In this document: piece by piece, positions 7,648-14,972 of the stretch
Position numbering within the stretch: position 1 is the first letter of the stretch
How the letters are laid out: each line of letters opens with the position of its first letter
Source of the DNA: an uncultured Clostridia bacterium
GTDB taxonomy: Bacteria > Bacillota > Clostridia > Oscillospirales > Acutalibacteraceae
NCBI GenBank assembly: GCA_945874765.1
Contig: CAMCHQ010000003.1
Location: 1-64,000 of the forward strand
DNA length: 64,000 nt
Direction: 5' to 3'
The notes under the pieces: model-generated
Databases searched by the model: none
Told to the model about the DNA's origin: nothing
The model's input: the letters and a program-made list of their open reading frames with translations, nothing else
Program-made: the position numbers and the translations under genes

Positions 7648-7860
7648 TTAAAACTTATCCTTTAACATATCGGCAAACTCTTCAACATAATATCCCGAAT
7701 TATCCTTTTTCCAAAAGGCGCAATACGCTTTTGTAATCGCCTGTGAATTTCTGATTAAAGGAATACGGCTGACGGACATATCAAACCATTCGCTTTTCGG
7801 CACTGCGTCAACAGGCATATATCCCTGCCCCGTGACAATTTCAAGCCAATCGGGTTGGAG
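7648..7860 (-). pseudogene. LysR-family regulator remnant (C-terminal ~70 residues)
   Basis: The frame upstream of the TAA reads 'DWLEIVTGQGYMPVDAV' and then 'IPLIRNSQAITKAYCAFWKK', which looks like the end of a LysR effector-binding domain. The HTH and most of the sensing domain are absent. Further upstream, the same frame runs antisense through the neighbouring dehydrogenase remnant and is meaningless there. It probably once controlled the divergent dehydrogenase gene, and one deletion removed both 5' halves. Confidence 0.6.
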
Positions 7861-7870
7861 AATGCCGCAG

Positions 7871-8299
7871 CTTACTGCAAAACAGGACGAACAGCTTGCA
7901 ACCACGCCGACAGAGGATTTATTAAAGCTTGAATTATTGCAACCCGAAAACATAAAAGACACGCTTCACGCATATCAACTTGCAAAGCGCTGCAACGAAA
8001 AGAGAGTTATGGCGCAATCGGTTGAATGGGGAAAACGTGGGGCAAGGCTCAACGCAATTGCACCGGGAATTATTGTAACACCGCTTGCAATTGACGAGTT
8101 TAACGGAATCAGAGGAGATTTTTACAAAAATATGTTTGCAAAATGCCCTGCCGGCAGACCGGGAACAGCCGATGAGGTGGCGAACGTTGCCGAACTTTTA
8201 ATGAGTGACAAAGGTGCATTCATAACAGGCTCAACATTTTTAATTGACGGCGGCGCAACGTCATCATATTTCTACGGACCTTTAAAGCCCGAAAACTAA
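7871..8299 (+). pseudogene. Short-chain dehydrogenase/reductase remnant (C-terminal half)
   Basis: From about 7871 the frame reads 'LTAKQDEQLATTPTEDLL', then 'RGARLNAIAPGIIVTPLA', 'CPAGRPGTADEVANVAELL' and 'GAFITGSTFLIDGGATSSY'. This is the C-terminal half of an SDR, with the PG motif after the active site and the final IDGG. The N-terminal TGxxxGxG Rossmann motif and the YxxxK catalytic pair are missing. No start codon with an RBS exists in this frame, and the preceding bases belong to the LysR remnant on the other strand. Treated as inactive. Confidence 0.8.
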
Positions 8300-8314
8300 A
8301 AAAATGTATTTCGC

Positions 8315-8346
8315 ACGGCGAGGAACAGCGTTTCCTTGCCGTTTTT
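8315..8346 (+). terminator. Terminator after the SDR remnant
   Basis: ACGGC-G-AGGAA (8315-8325) and TTCCTTGCCGT (8332-8342) pair around a short loop, followed by TTTT. Confidence 0.75.
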
Positions 8347-8351
8347 GTTTC

Positions 8352-8380
8352 TTGATATTAGCATAATTATAATATATAAT
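8352..8380 (+). promoter_or_regulatory. Promoter of the GNAT-PfkB operon
   Basis: TTGATA (8352-8357) and TATAAT (8375-8380), 17-nt spacer, followed by AAAGGAG before the small ORF at 8401. Confidence 0.65.
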
Positions 8381-8400
8381 ATAGAAAAAGGAGTGGGAAA

Positions 8401-8469
8401 ATGAACAAGGAAGAAATATATAAGTATTCGGAAAACGACGGAACCGAAACGGAGTTTGCTCAACTATGA
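8401..8469 (+). CDS. 22-residue leader or remnant ORF
   Basis: An ATG at 8401 follows AAAGGAGTGGGAAA, an excellent RBS. The ORF encodes 22 residues (MNKEEIYKY..., ending EFAQL) and ends in TGA overlapping the ATG of the acetyltransferase (ATGA, 8466-8469). The overlap implies translational coupling. It could be a truncated start of a lost gene or a genuine leader. The peptide matches no family I recognise. Confidence 0.4.
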   Translation: MNKEEIYKYSENDGTETEFAQL

Positions 8470-8993
8470 TAAAAATCAGAAAAGCGGATAAAAACGATTT
8501 AAACCAAATAGAGAAAATATACAATCATATCCATTTGCGTGAGGAAAAAGGACTTACTTCAATCGGGTGGATAAGAAACGTTTATCCCACTTTACAAACG
8601 GCACAAAATGCGCTTGAAAGAAACGATTTATTTGTTATGGAAAGCGGCGAAAAAATTGTTGCCTGCGCCGTAATCAATCAAATTCAGGTTGACGAATACA
8701 GGCTTGCAAAATGGAAATTTGAAGCAAAAGACAGCGAAGTTATGGTTTTGCACACTTTAGCGGTAGAGCCTGACGAAGCCGGCAAAGGATACGGCAAGGC
8801 ATTTGTAAAATATTATGAAAATTATGCAAGAGAAAATAACTGTTTTGAGCTGAGAATAGACACAAACAAAACAAATACTTTAGCAAGAAAAATGTATGAA
8901 CATTTAGGCTTTGAAGAGACAGGAACAGTCACGTGTAATTTTAATAACATACCGAATGTTTCGCTTATTTGCCTTGAAAAGCACATTGATTAA
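8466..8993 (+). CDS. GNAT family N-acetyltransferase
   Basis: 175 residues with the full GNAT fold. Motif A, the acetyl-CoA pyrophosphate loop, is 'VEPDEAGKGYGKAFV' (Q/RxxGxG/A type). Motif B is the late 'NTLARKMYEHLGFEETG'. The N-terminus 'IRKADKNDLNQIEKIYNHI' is typical. The substrate, an amine on a small molecule or protein, cannot be predicted. Translation is probably coupled to the 22-residue ORF upstream, and the gene is followed after 25 nt by a sugar kinase, so they share the promoter at 8352. Confidence 0.88.
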   Translation: MIKIRKADKNDLNQIEKIYNHIHLREEKGLTSIGWIRNVYPTLQTAQNALERNDLFVMESGEKIVACAVINQIQVDEYRLAKWKFEAKDSEVMVLHTLAVEPDEAGKGYGKAFVKYYENYARENNCFELRIDTNKTNTLARKMYEHLGFEETGTVTCNFNNIPNVSLICLEKHID

Positions 8994-9018
8994 TAATAAT
9001 TTTTTACAGGAGATAAAT

Positions 9019-9939
9019 ATGGACGATAAAAATTTTATTGCAGGAATAGGCTGCACAAACGTTGATATTCTTTATTCGGGAATTGACAGATTGCCAAACG
9101 AGGGTGAGGAAATTTATGCAAAACATTTTTCACTTCAGCTCGGCGGCGGTGTTCCTGCAACACTTATAAATCTCGGCAGACTCGGAATTAAAACAAAAAT
9201 TGCTACAGAGCTTGGAGAGGACATTTTTTCAAACTATGCAAGGCAGGAATTTGAAAAATGCGGTGTTTCCCCCATTAATCTTTATAAAGGCAATGACGAT
9301 ATTCCGCTTAATGTTACAAGCGCCATGATTACGAGCAGAGACAGAACGTTTATGTCCTACGGTCACGGAAGTGTTGAGGCGACACCCGACGCACTTGAAG
9401 AGGCTTACAAAATGTGCACAGGCGCAAAGATAGTTATTATGCACACCGGCGGCTTTTTGCCTGTTTATAAAAAGCTTAAAAGCGAGGGCACAACACTTGT
9501 TTTTGACTGCGGCTGGGACGACAATTTGAGCCTTGAAAACTACAAAGAGCACCTTGAACTTGCCGATTACTACACACCAAACCAAAAAGAAGCGCTTAAA
9601 ATAACAAACACCGACACTCCCGAAAAGGCGGCTGACGTTTTATCAAATTATTTTGAAAAAGTTATTGTTAAACTTGACAAAGACGGTTGTCTCGGAATGG
9701 AAAACGGAAATAAATTTTACGTCAGTCAGGTTAATGATTTCAAGCACGTTGACTCAACCGGTGCAGGCGACGCATTTCTTGCAGGCTTTATTTACGGCTT
9801 ATACCACGAAAAGAGCTTTGAGGATTCGATCAAATTTGGCAATATCACGGGCGGAAAGTGCGTTACATCTGTCGGCTGCTTAAGTTCATCATGCACCGAG
9901 CAGGAACTTCTTGCGGTAAAGGAAAGTTATTATAAATAA
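9019..9939 (+). CDS. PfkB/ribokinase-family carbohydrate kinase
   Basis: 306 residues from ATG 9019, chosen because AGGAG lies at 9008-9012; an upstream in-frame start would read through the end of the GNAT gene. PfkB signature 1 region is 'LGGGVPATLINLGRLGIKT'. Signature 2, with the catalytic Asp and anion hole, is 'DSTGAGDAFLAGFIYGLY'. It phosphorylates a sugar or nucleoside using ATP in the cytoplasm. Specificity is unknown, though the glycan genes nearby fit a sugar. Confidence 0.9.
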   Translation: MDDKNFIAGIGCTNVDILYSGIDRLPNEGEEIYAKHFSLQLGGGVPATLINLGRLGIKTKIATELGEDIFSNYARQEFEKCGVSPINLYKGNDDIPLNVTSAMITSRDRTFMSYGHGSVEATPDALEEAYKMCTGAKIVIMHTGGFLPVYKKLKSEGTTLVFDCGWDDNLSLENYKEHLELADYYTPNQKEALKITNTDTPEKAADVLSNYFEKVIVKLDKDGCLGMENGNKFYVSQVNDFKHVDSTGAGDAFLAGFIYGLYHEKSFEDSIKFGNITGGKCVTSVGCLSSSCTEQELLAVKESYYK

Positions 9940-9946
9940 AGTGAAC

Positions 9947-9987
9947 AAAAAAGTGACTTGAACTCAATTTGTTCAAGTCACTTTTAT
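9947..9987 (+). terminator. Strong terminator after the kinase
   Basis: AAAAGTGACTTGAAC and GTTCAAGTCACTTTT form a long perfect stem around a 7-nt loop. It may also serve the convergent TagF-like gene. Confidence 0.85.
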
Positions 9988-10025
9988 TTAAATAGCGTAG
10001 GACGATTATCAATCGCCTATCTGTA

Positions 10026-11342
10026 TTATTCCTCTATAATAGCTTCGGTTACTCTTTGCGCCGCCTTGCCGTCGTCAAGATAATTAAACTTAGCATTAAA
10101 AGCCTTGTATTTCTCGTCGTAGCTTCTGTCGGTTTCGGCATTTTTTATTGCTTTTATAAGCTCGTCCTCGGTTTGAACAATCGGGCCTGGAAGCTCGTCA
10201 AGGTCGATATAAAAGCCACGAATTTCACTTCCGTATGCTTCAAGGTCATACATATAGAAAATTTCAGGTCTTTTAAGATTTGCGTAATCGAAAAATACAG
10301 ATGAATAGTCGGTCACGAGCAAATCGGAAATGACATAAAGATGATTGATATCATTCACCTTTGACACGTCATAAACAAAACCCTTATATTTATCAAAATC
10401 GAATGAATTTGCAACAAGATAATGCGCCCTGAAAAGGATAATATATTCATCGCCGAGAGCATTTTTGAGTTTATCAAAATCGACCTCTGTTTTATAAGTA
10501 TAACCGATACCTGCCTGGTGCTGATTATCACGCCAAGTAGGTGCATAAAGAATATACTTTTTATCCTTCGGAAGCTCTAATTCAGCGACAATATTTTCAA
10601 CGTCCTGCTTTGTATAGTTTGTCAAAAAATCATTTCTCGGATATCCGAGTTCCAAAACAGTATCCGTTCTGCCGATAGCTTTTAAATTCCAAGCGGAAAT
10701 AAACTTTTCAGCCGCAAAGTGCGACGGGGCAAGAATATATTTAAACTTGCTTGCGTCAACTTTGTATTTTTCACGAATTTCGCTTTTTGAGTTCATAGCG
10801 TTATCGGAAATATTGATATCATATCCGAGACGTTTAAGCGGAGTGCCGTGCCAAAGCTGAATATAAACCTGGTCGTCCTTAGGATAAATATGGTCGCTCA
10901 TTCTATAATTATAAATCCAATACTTAGCAGTTGCAGCCGCAATTTCATAATCCTTTGTATTGACGGTGACTATATAAGTATTAGGGTTGTCCAAAACAAA
11001 GGTAAATTGCTTTGGATTGCGAAAAGCCCAAACGAACGTATAGTCCTCAAATTTTTCCTGACTGAGCATATACTCATAAATCGCCTTAGGACTGTCGCCG
11101 TAACTTCTGCCGTCAAAGGTGGAAAACAAAATAACCTTAGGGTCGGTTTTAATTTTTCCTCTTATTTCATCATAAGACTTTTTTCTGCTTTCAAGGAGAA
11201 TTTTACGTGACTCTTTACGAAAACCGGACTGCTTTTTTGCAATATTAATCGCAAATTTTTTAATTGCCTCGAAAATCTCTTTTTTATAATTGCGCTTTTT
11301 AGGTGCATAAAGAGTTTCAATATTACTTTTATCGAGCCACAT
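10026..11342 (-). CDS. CDP-glycerol glycerophosphotransferase family protein (TagB/TagF-like)
   Basis: 438 residues from ATG 11342, which has AAAGGAGG immediately upstream; an in-frame ATG 30 nt earlier lacks an RBS. The C-terminal two thirds is the TagF-type GT-B domain: 'YIQLWHGTPLKRLGYDI' (catalytic His), 'ELGYPRNDFL', 'ILYAPTWRDNQ' and 'LLVTDYSSVFFDYANLKRP', all hallmarks of glycerophosphate polymerases and primases. It acts at the inner face of the membrane, transferring glycerol- or ribitol-phosphate onto a lipid-linked glycan. A CDP-glycerol synthase is encoded at 43340-43780, so its donor is available. Length suits a TagB/TagF-like single-domain enzyme. Confidence 0.9.
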   Translation of the reverse strand: MWLDKSNIETLYAPKKRNYKKEIFEAIKKFAINIAKKQSGFRKESRKILLESRKKSYDEIRGKIKTDPKVILFSTFDGRSYGDSPKAIYEYMLSQEKFEDYTFVWAFRNPKQFTFVLDNPNTYIVTVNTKDYEIAAATAKYWIYNYRMSDHIYPKDDQVYIQLWHGTPLKRLGYDINISDNAMNSKSEIREKYKVDASKFKYILAPSHFAAEKFISAWNLKAIGRTDTVLELGYPRNDFLTNYTKQDVENIVAELELPKDKKYILYAPTWRDNQHQAGIGYTYKTEVDFDKLKNALGDEYIILFRAHYLVANSFDFDKYKGFVYDVSKVNDINHLYVISDLLVTDYSSVFFDYANLKRPEIFYMYDLEAYGSEIRGFYIDLDELPGPIVQTEDELIKAIKNAETDRSYDEKYKAFNAKFNYLDDGKAAQRVTEAIIEE

Positions 11343-11441
11343 ATTCCCGCCTCCTTTAAAAACATTGTTCAAAATCTATTATATATTATAATAAACAAAT
11401 CGTCAACAAACTTTCGTTAATTTATTAACGAGCAGACAAAA

Positions 11442-12119
11442 CTAATACGTTTTAATCATTTCAAAATCCTGACTTTTGAGCACTTTGAGCAAATCGGCAT
11501 TATTATTTATTTTCTCTTTCGTGATAATTCCGCCACGTGCCGTGTGAGCTTTAGTATGAAAATCGGAACCCGAGCACATCAGCTTACCGCTTTTTCTTGC
11601 CCAAGCCTCTGCCTTAGCATTAAGTTTTTCATTTGTTTTGCCGTTATAAATCTCAATTCCGTCAATATATCTTTCGTCGCACCTTCTGATACACGGTCTA
11701 AACGGGTGCGCTTGAAATACAAGAAAACCTTTAGAATGGCAAAGAGAATAGATTTTCTTCTCCCACGGCTTCATCAAATTGCCGGCGCTGTAAAGAAATC
11801 CCTCGTCAATTCCGTAAATAAGATAATCGTTAGCCGTACCGTAGTGGCGAAGTTCCATTCCGAGCAAAACGGTAAAATCTTTACCAGATTTTTCAGCCGC
11901 CGCTTTCATTCTCCTATATCCCGAAAGGTAAAAATCAATCTGCCTTTGCGGACACCAATTAGGCTCAAAAGTCATAGGACTGTAATGGTCGGTAACAACT
12001 ATTCCGTCATATCCCTTTTCAATATATAATTTTACAATTTCCTCAGGCTCAACTCTGCCGCAGCGTGAAACGCAGCCTGTATGGCAGTGGAGCTCATACT
12101 TATACAAATTATTTTCCAT
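11442..12119 (-). CDS. PHP-domain metal-dependent phosphoesterase
   Basis: 225 residues. PHP motifs: 'YELHCHTGCVSR' (HxH), 'GIVVTDHYSP' (motif II Asp-His), 'FLVFQAHPFRP' (motif III His) and 'MCSGSDFHTKAH' (motif IV DxH). The protein is a stand-alone PHP hydrolase, not a histidinol phosphatase-length or polymerase-associated one. It likely hydrolyses a phosphoester such as a nucleotide. It lies behind an AT-rich spacer and precedes the TagF-like gene in the same direction. Confidence 0.87.
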   Translation of the reverse strand: MENNLYKYELHCHTGCVSRCGRVEPEEIVKLYIEKGYDGIVVTDHYSPMTFEPNWCPQRQIDFYLSGYRRMKAAAEKSGKDFTVLLGMELRHYGTANDYLIYGIDEGFLYSAGNLMKPWEKKIYSLCHSKGFLVFQAHPFRPCIRRCDERYIDGIEIYNGKTNEKLNAKAEAWARKSGKLMCSGSDFHTKAHTARGGIITKEKINNNADLLKVLKSQDFEMIKTY

Positions 12120-12214
12120 AAATTTTAGGATATCACAAACCTTACTTTATAGCAAGAAATTTTGAATAAATTTGCGGCACAATTATTTAAACGTATAAAT
12201 TTGAAATAAGATTA

Positions 12215-12241
12215 TTGACACGCTGTCCTTTTAATTATAAT
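12215..12241 (+). promoter_or_regulatory. Probable promoter of the GH27-esterase-GH31 operon
   Basis: TTGACA (12215-12220) and TATAAT (12236-12241) have a short 15-nt spacer. The AT-rich flank offers alternative -10 hexamers (TAATAT at 17 nt). Confidence 0.45.
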
Positions 12242-12282
12242 ATAAAATTATAAAATACTTTAAATACTTTCGGAGAAACGGT

Positions 12283-13587
12283 ATGACACACAGAGATTTT
12301 GCAAAATATGCACCGATGGGTTGGAACAGTTGGGACTGCTTCGGTGCGGCGGTAAATGAAAAACAACTTAAAGAAAATGCCGATTATATGGCAAAAAATT
12401 TAAAGCAATACGGTTGGGAATATATTGTTTGCGATATTCAATGGTACGAACCGAAAGCAAAAGACAACGATTACAACAATTTCACCGAGCTTGATATGGA
12501 CGAATACGGCAGGCTTATTCCGGCTGAAAACCGTTTTCCGAGTGCTAAAGACGGTAAGGGATTTAAACCTATTGCCGACTACGTTCACTCCCTCGGCTTG
12601 AAATTCGGTATTCATATTATGCGTGGTATTCCACGTCAGGCAGTGCATAAAAACACTAAAATCAAAAACAGCAAATTCACCGCACGTGAGGTTGCTCACC
12701 ATTTCAGCGTGTGCTCGTGGAACACGGATATGTACGGAATGAAAAACTGCGAGGGTGCGCAGGACTATTACAACAGCATTTTTGAACTTTATGCAAAATG
12801 GGGCGTTGATTTTATTAAATGCGACGACATTGCGGTGACGGAATTTCGTCAATGGGACACGCCATACAGCGCATATTATGAAATTGAAATGATTAGAAAA
12901 GCGATTGATAATTGCGGCAGGGATATGGTGCTTTCGCTCTCTCCCGGTCCTGCAAAAATCGAAAACGCAAAACACCTTGCAAAAAATGCAAATATGTGGC
13001 GAATGACAGGCGATTTTTGGGACAAGTGGGACAAACTTCACGATATGTTTGACAATTGCTTATTGTGGCAAGGCGAAGTAAGAAGCGGAAACTATCCCGA
13101 CTGCGATATGCTCCCTCTCGGAAAACTTTGCAAAAACAATTCCTGCCACGGTCCCAAAGACAGATACACCCAATTCACAAAACCGGAACAAATCACAATG
13201 ATGAGCCTTTGGGGAATATTTAAAAGCCCGCTTTTCTTCGGCGGAAATATGCCTGAAAACGACGAATGGACGCTTTCGCTTTTAACTAATGAGGAATATC
13301 TCAAAATGCACAAAGAAGCAAGCGGCGCACATCAGCATTACAGGAAAGAGACAAACGGCAAAGGCACTGTCATTTGGGTGGCAAACGGCAAAAAGTGCAA
13401 ATATGCCGCACTTTTCAACACAAAGGATAAAAAGGCTAAAATTAAATTTAATTTAAGCGATATTTTAATGCCCGACGAAAAATATAACATTTATGATATT
13501 TGGGCAAAAAAGGAACTTGGACAGTTTAAAAATTCATTTACTGCCGAGCTTGAGCCTCACGGCGCAGTATTGATTAAAATTAATTGA
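12283..13587 (+). CDS. GH27-family alpha-galactosidase-like glycosidase
   Basis: 434 residues, no signal peptide, so cytoplasmic. The start 'APMGWNSWDCFGA' is the GH27 signature. 'YIVCDIQWYE' follows. The nucleophile is D181 in 'VDFIKCDDIA' and the acid/base is D244 in 'WRMTGDFWD'. A C-terminal beta domain completes the protein. GH27 covers alpha-galactosidase, alpha-N-acetylgalactosaminidase and isomaltodextranase; the Trp-rich substrate pocket does not settle which. It heads a probable operon with a carboxylesterase and a GH31 enzyme, suggesting stepwise breakdown of an acylated alpha-linked oligosaccharide. Confidence 0.9.
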   Translation: MTHRDFAKYAPMGWNSWDCFGAAVNEKQLKENADYMAKNLKQYGWEYIVCDIQWYEPKAKDNDYNNFTELDMDEYGRLIPAENRFPSAKDGKGFKPIADYVHSLGLKFGIHIMRGIPRQAVHKNTKIKNSKFTAREVAHHFSVCSWNTDMYGMKNCEGAQDYYNSIFELYAKWGVDFIKCDDIAVTEFRQWDTPYSAYYEIEMIRKAIDNCGRDMVLSLSPGPAKIENAKHLAKNANMWRMTGDFWDKWDKLHDMFDNCLLWQGEVRSGNYPDCDMLPLGKLCKNNSCHGPKDRYTQFTKPEQITMMSLWGIFKSPLFFGGNMPENDEWTLSLLTNEEYLKMHKEASGAHQHYRKETNGKGTVIWVANGKKCKYAALFNTKDKKAKIKFNLSDILMPDEKYNIYDIWAKKELGQFKNSFTAELEPHGAVLIKIN

Positions 13588-13643
13588 AATAATACGTAAT
13601 AAACGTCTTAAACACGGAATTTATTTCGACGAGGTGTGAATAT

Positions 13644-14972
13644 ATGAAAACGGTTAAAATTAAAACGGATTGCGGCAAGATAAAAGGTATTGATAATGAG
13701 GATTATAACGCTTGGCTCGGTATTCGCTATGCGACAGCAGGCAGGTGGGAATACCCGAAAGTTGTTGAAAAATGGGACAAAACATATGACGCAACATATT
13801 TTAAAGATTGCGCAATTCAGCACAGAGCTTTTCTTGATGACGCAAAGGTAAATTCCTTTTATCACAACGAGTTTAGAAAAGGGCTTGAATTTACATACAG
13901 TGAGGACTGTCAATATTTAAATATTTACTCACCCAAAGAGGCTGAAAACTGCCCTGTTTTAATTTATATTCACGGCGGAAGTTTTACAGGCGGAAGCTCA
14001 AACGAAGCACACATTGACGGAGCAAATTTTGCAAGGCACGGCGTTATTTTTGTATCTCTCAACTACAGGCTCAACGCTTTCGGCTTTTGCTCTCACCCCG
14101 ATATCGCAGACGAAAACGGAATATGCGGCAACTACGGTTTATATGACCAAGTGGCGGCTGTTGAGTGGATAAGAAACAATATTGCTTCATTCGGCGGAGA
14201 CAAGAATAAAATAACGATTATGGGGCAAAGTGCCGGCGCAATGAGCGTTGATATTTTGATGTCAAGTCCGCTTTGCAAAGGCTGGTTCTCGGGTGCGATT
14301 ATGATGAGCGGCGGCGGAATACAAAGAGATTTGGCAAGACCGCTTGATAGGGAAAAAACGAGAGAATTTTGGGATGAAATAATCGAATATGCCGACTGTG
14401 CCGATATCGAACAGCTCAAAACGGTTGACAAAGAGGTTTTGTGGCGTGCGTGGGAGAGAGCAAGAAAGGAAAACAATCCTAAATCTATGCTCTACACCTT
14501 GCCGATTTATGACGGAAAACTACTTACAAAAGAAACATTTAATATGAACACCATTCCTAAAATGCCGAAAATTATAGGCATTACTCAAACGGATATGGCG
14601 CCCGTCATTTTAATGGAAATTGACAAAAAATGGGTTAAATGCGACAGGCAAAGCAACTGCTACGTTTACTGCTTTGCACGCAATTTGCCGGGTGACAACA
14701 AAGGCGCTTGGCATTCGTGCGACTTACTTTATGCGTTTTCAACTCTTGATAAAAACTGGCGACCGTTTGAAAAAATCGACTATAAGATATCCAACGAAAT
14801 CGCAAAATCGTTTATAGCATTTGCAAAGACGGGAAATCCTAACTGCAACGCAATACCGAAATGGGAAAGCGGTGCAAAAAAGATAATGACATTCAGTGAA
14901 AACACGCAATTAAGACCGTGGTTCGGCGGAAGACTTTTAAAAAATACAATCAGCGGAGGATTTGAAATTTAA
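13644..14972 (+). CDS. Type B carboxylesterase
   Basis: 442 residues of the alpha/beta hydrolase fold. Oxyanion loop 'YIHGGSFTGGS', 'LNYRLNAFGF', and nucleophile elbow 'IMGQSAGAMS' with S196. The catalytic His is probably that in 'GAWHSCDLLYAF'. It lacks a signal peptide and is slightly shorter than the usual ~500-residue family. A role in removing acetyl or other acyl groups from a sugar is suggested by its place between two glycosidase genes; its stop overlaps the next ATG (TAATG). Confidence 0.88.
   Translation: MKTVKIKTDCGKIKGIDNEDYNAWLGIRYATAGRWEYPKVVEKWDKTYDATYFKDCAIQHRAFLDDAKVNSFYHNEFRKGLEFTYSEDCQYLNIYSPKEAENCPVLIYIHGGSFTGGSSNEAHIDGANFARHGVIFVSLNYRLNAFGFCSHPDIADENGICGNYGLYDQVAAVEWIRNNIASFGGDKNKITIMGQSAGAMSVDILMSSPLCKGWFSGAIMMSGGGIQRDLARPLDREKTREFWDEIIEYADCADIEQLKTVDKEVLWRAWERARKENNPKSMLYTLPIYDGKLLTKETFNMNTIPKMPKIIGITQTDMAPVILMEIDKKWVKCDRQSNCYVYCFARNLPGDNKGAWHSCDLLYAFSTLDKNWRPFEKIDYKISNEIAKSFIAFAKTGNPNCNAIPKWESGAKKIMTFSENTQLRPWFGGRLLKNTISGGFEI

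Noticed and set aside
7832-7962. Apparent overlap of two divergent ORFs
   Set aside because: Each is meaningful only on its own side of ~7860; the overlap is read-through across a deletion joint.
12400-13041. 213-codon open frame opposite the GH27 gene
   Set aside because: It is fully antisense to a secure gene with catalytic motifs, and its translation has no domain features.
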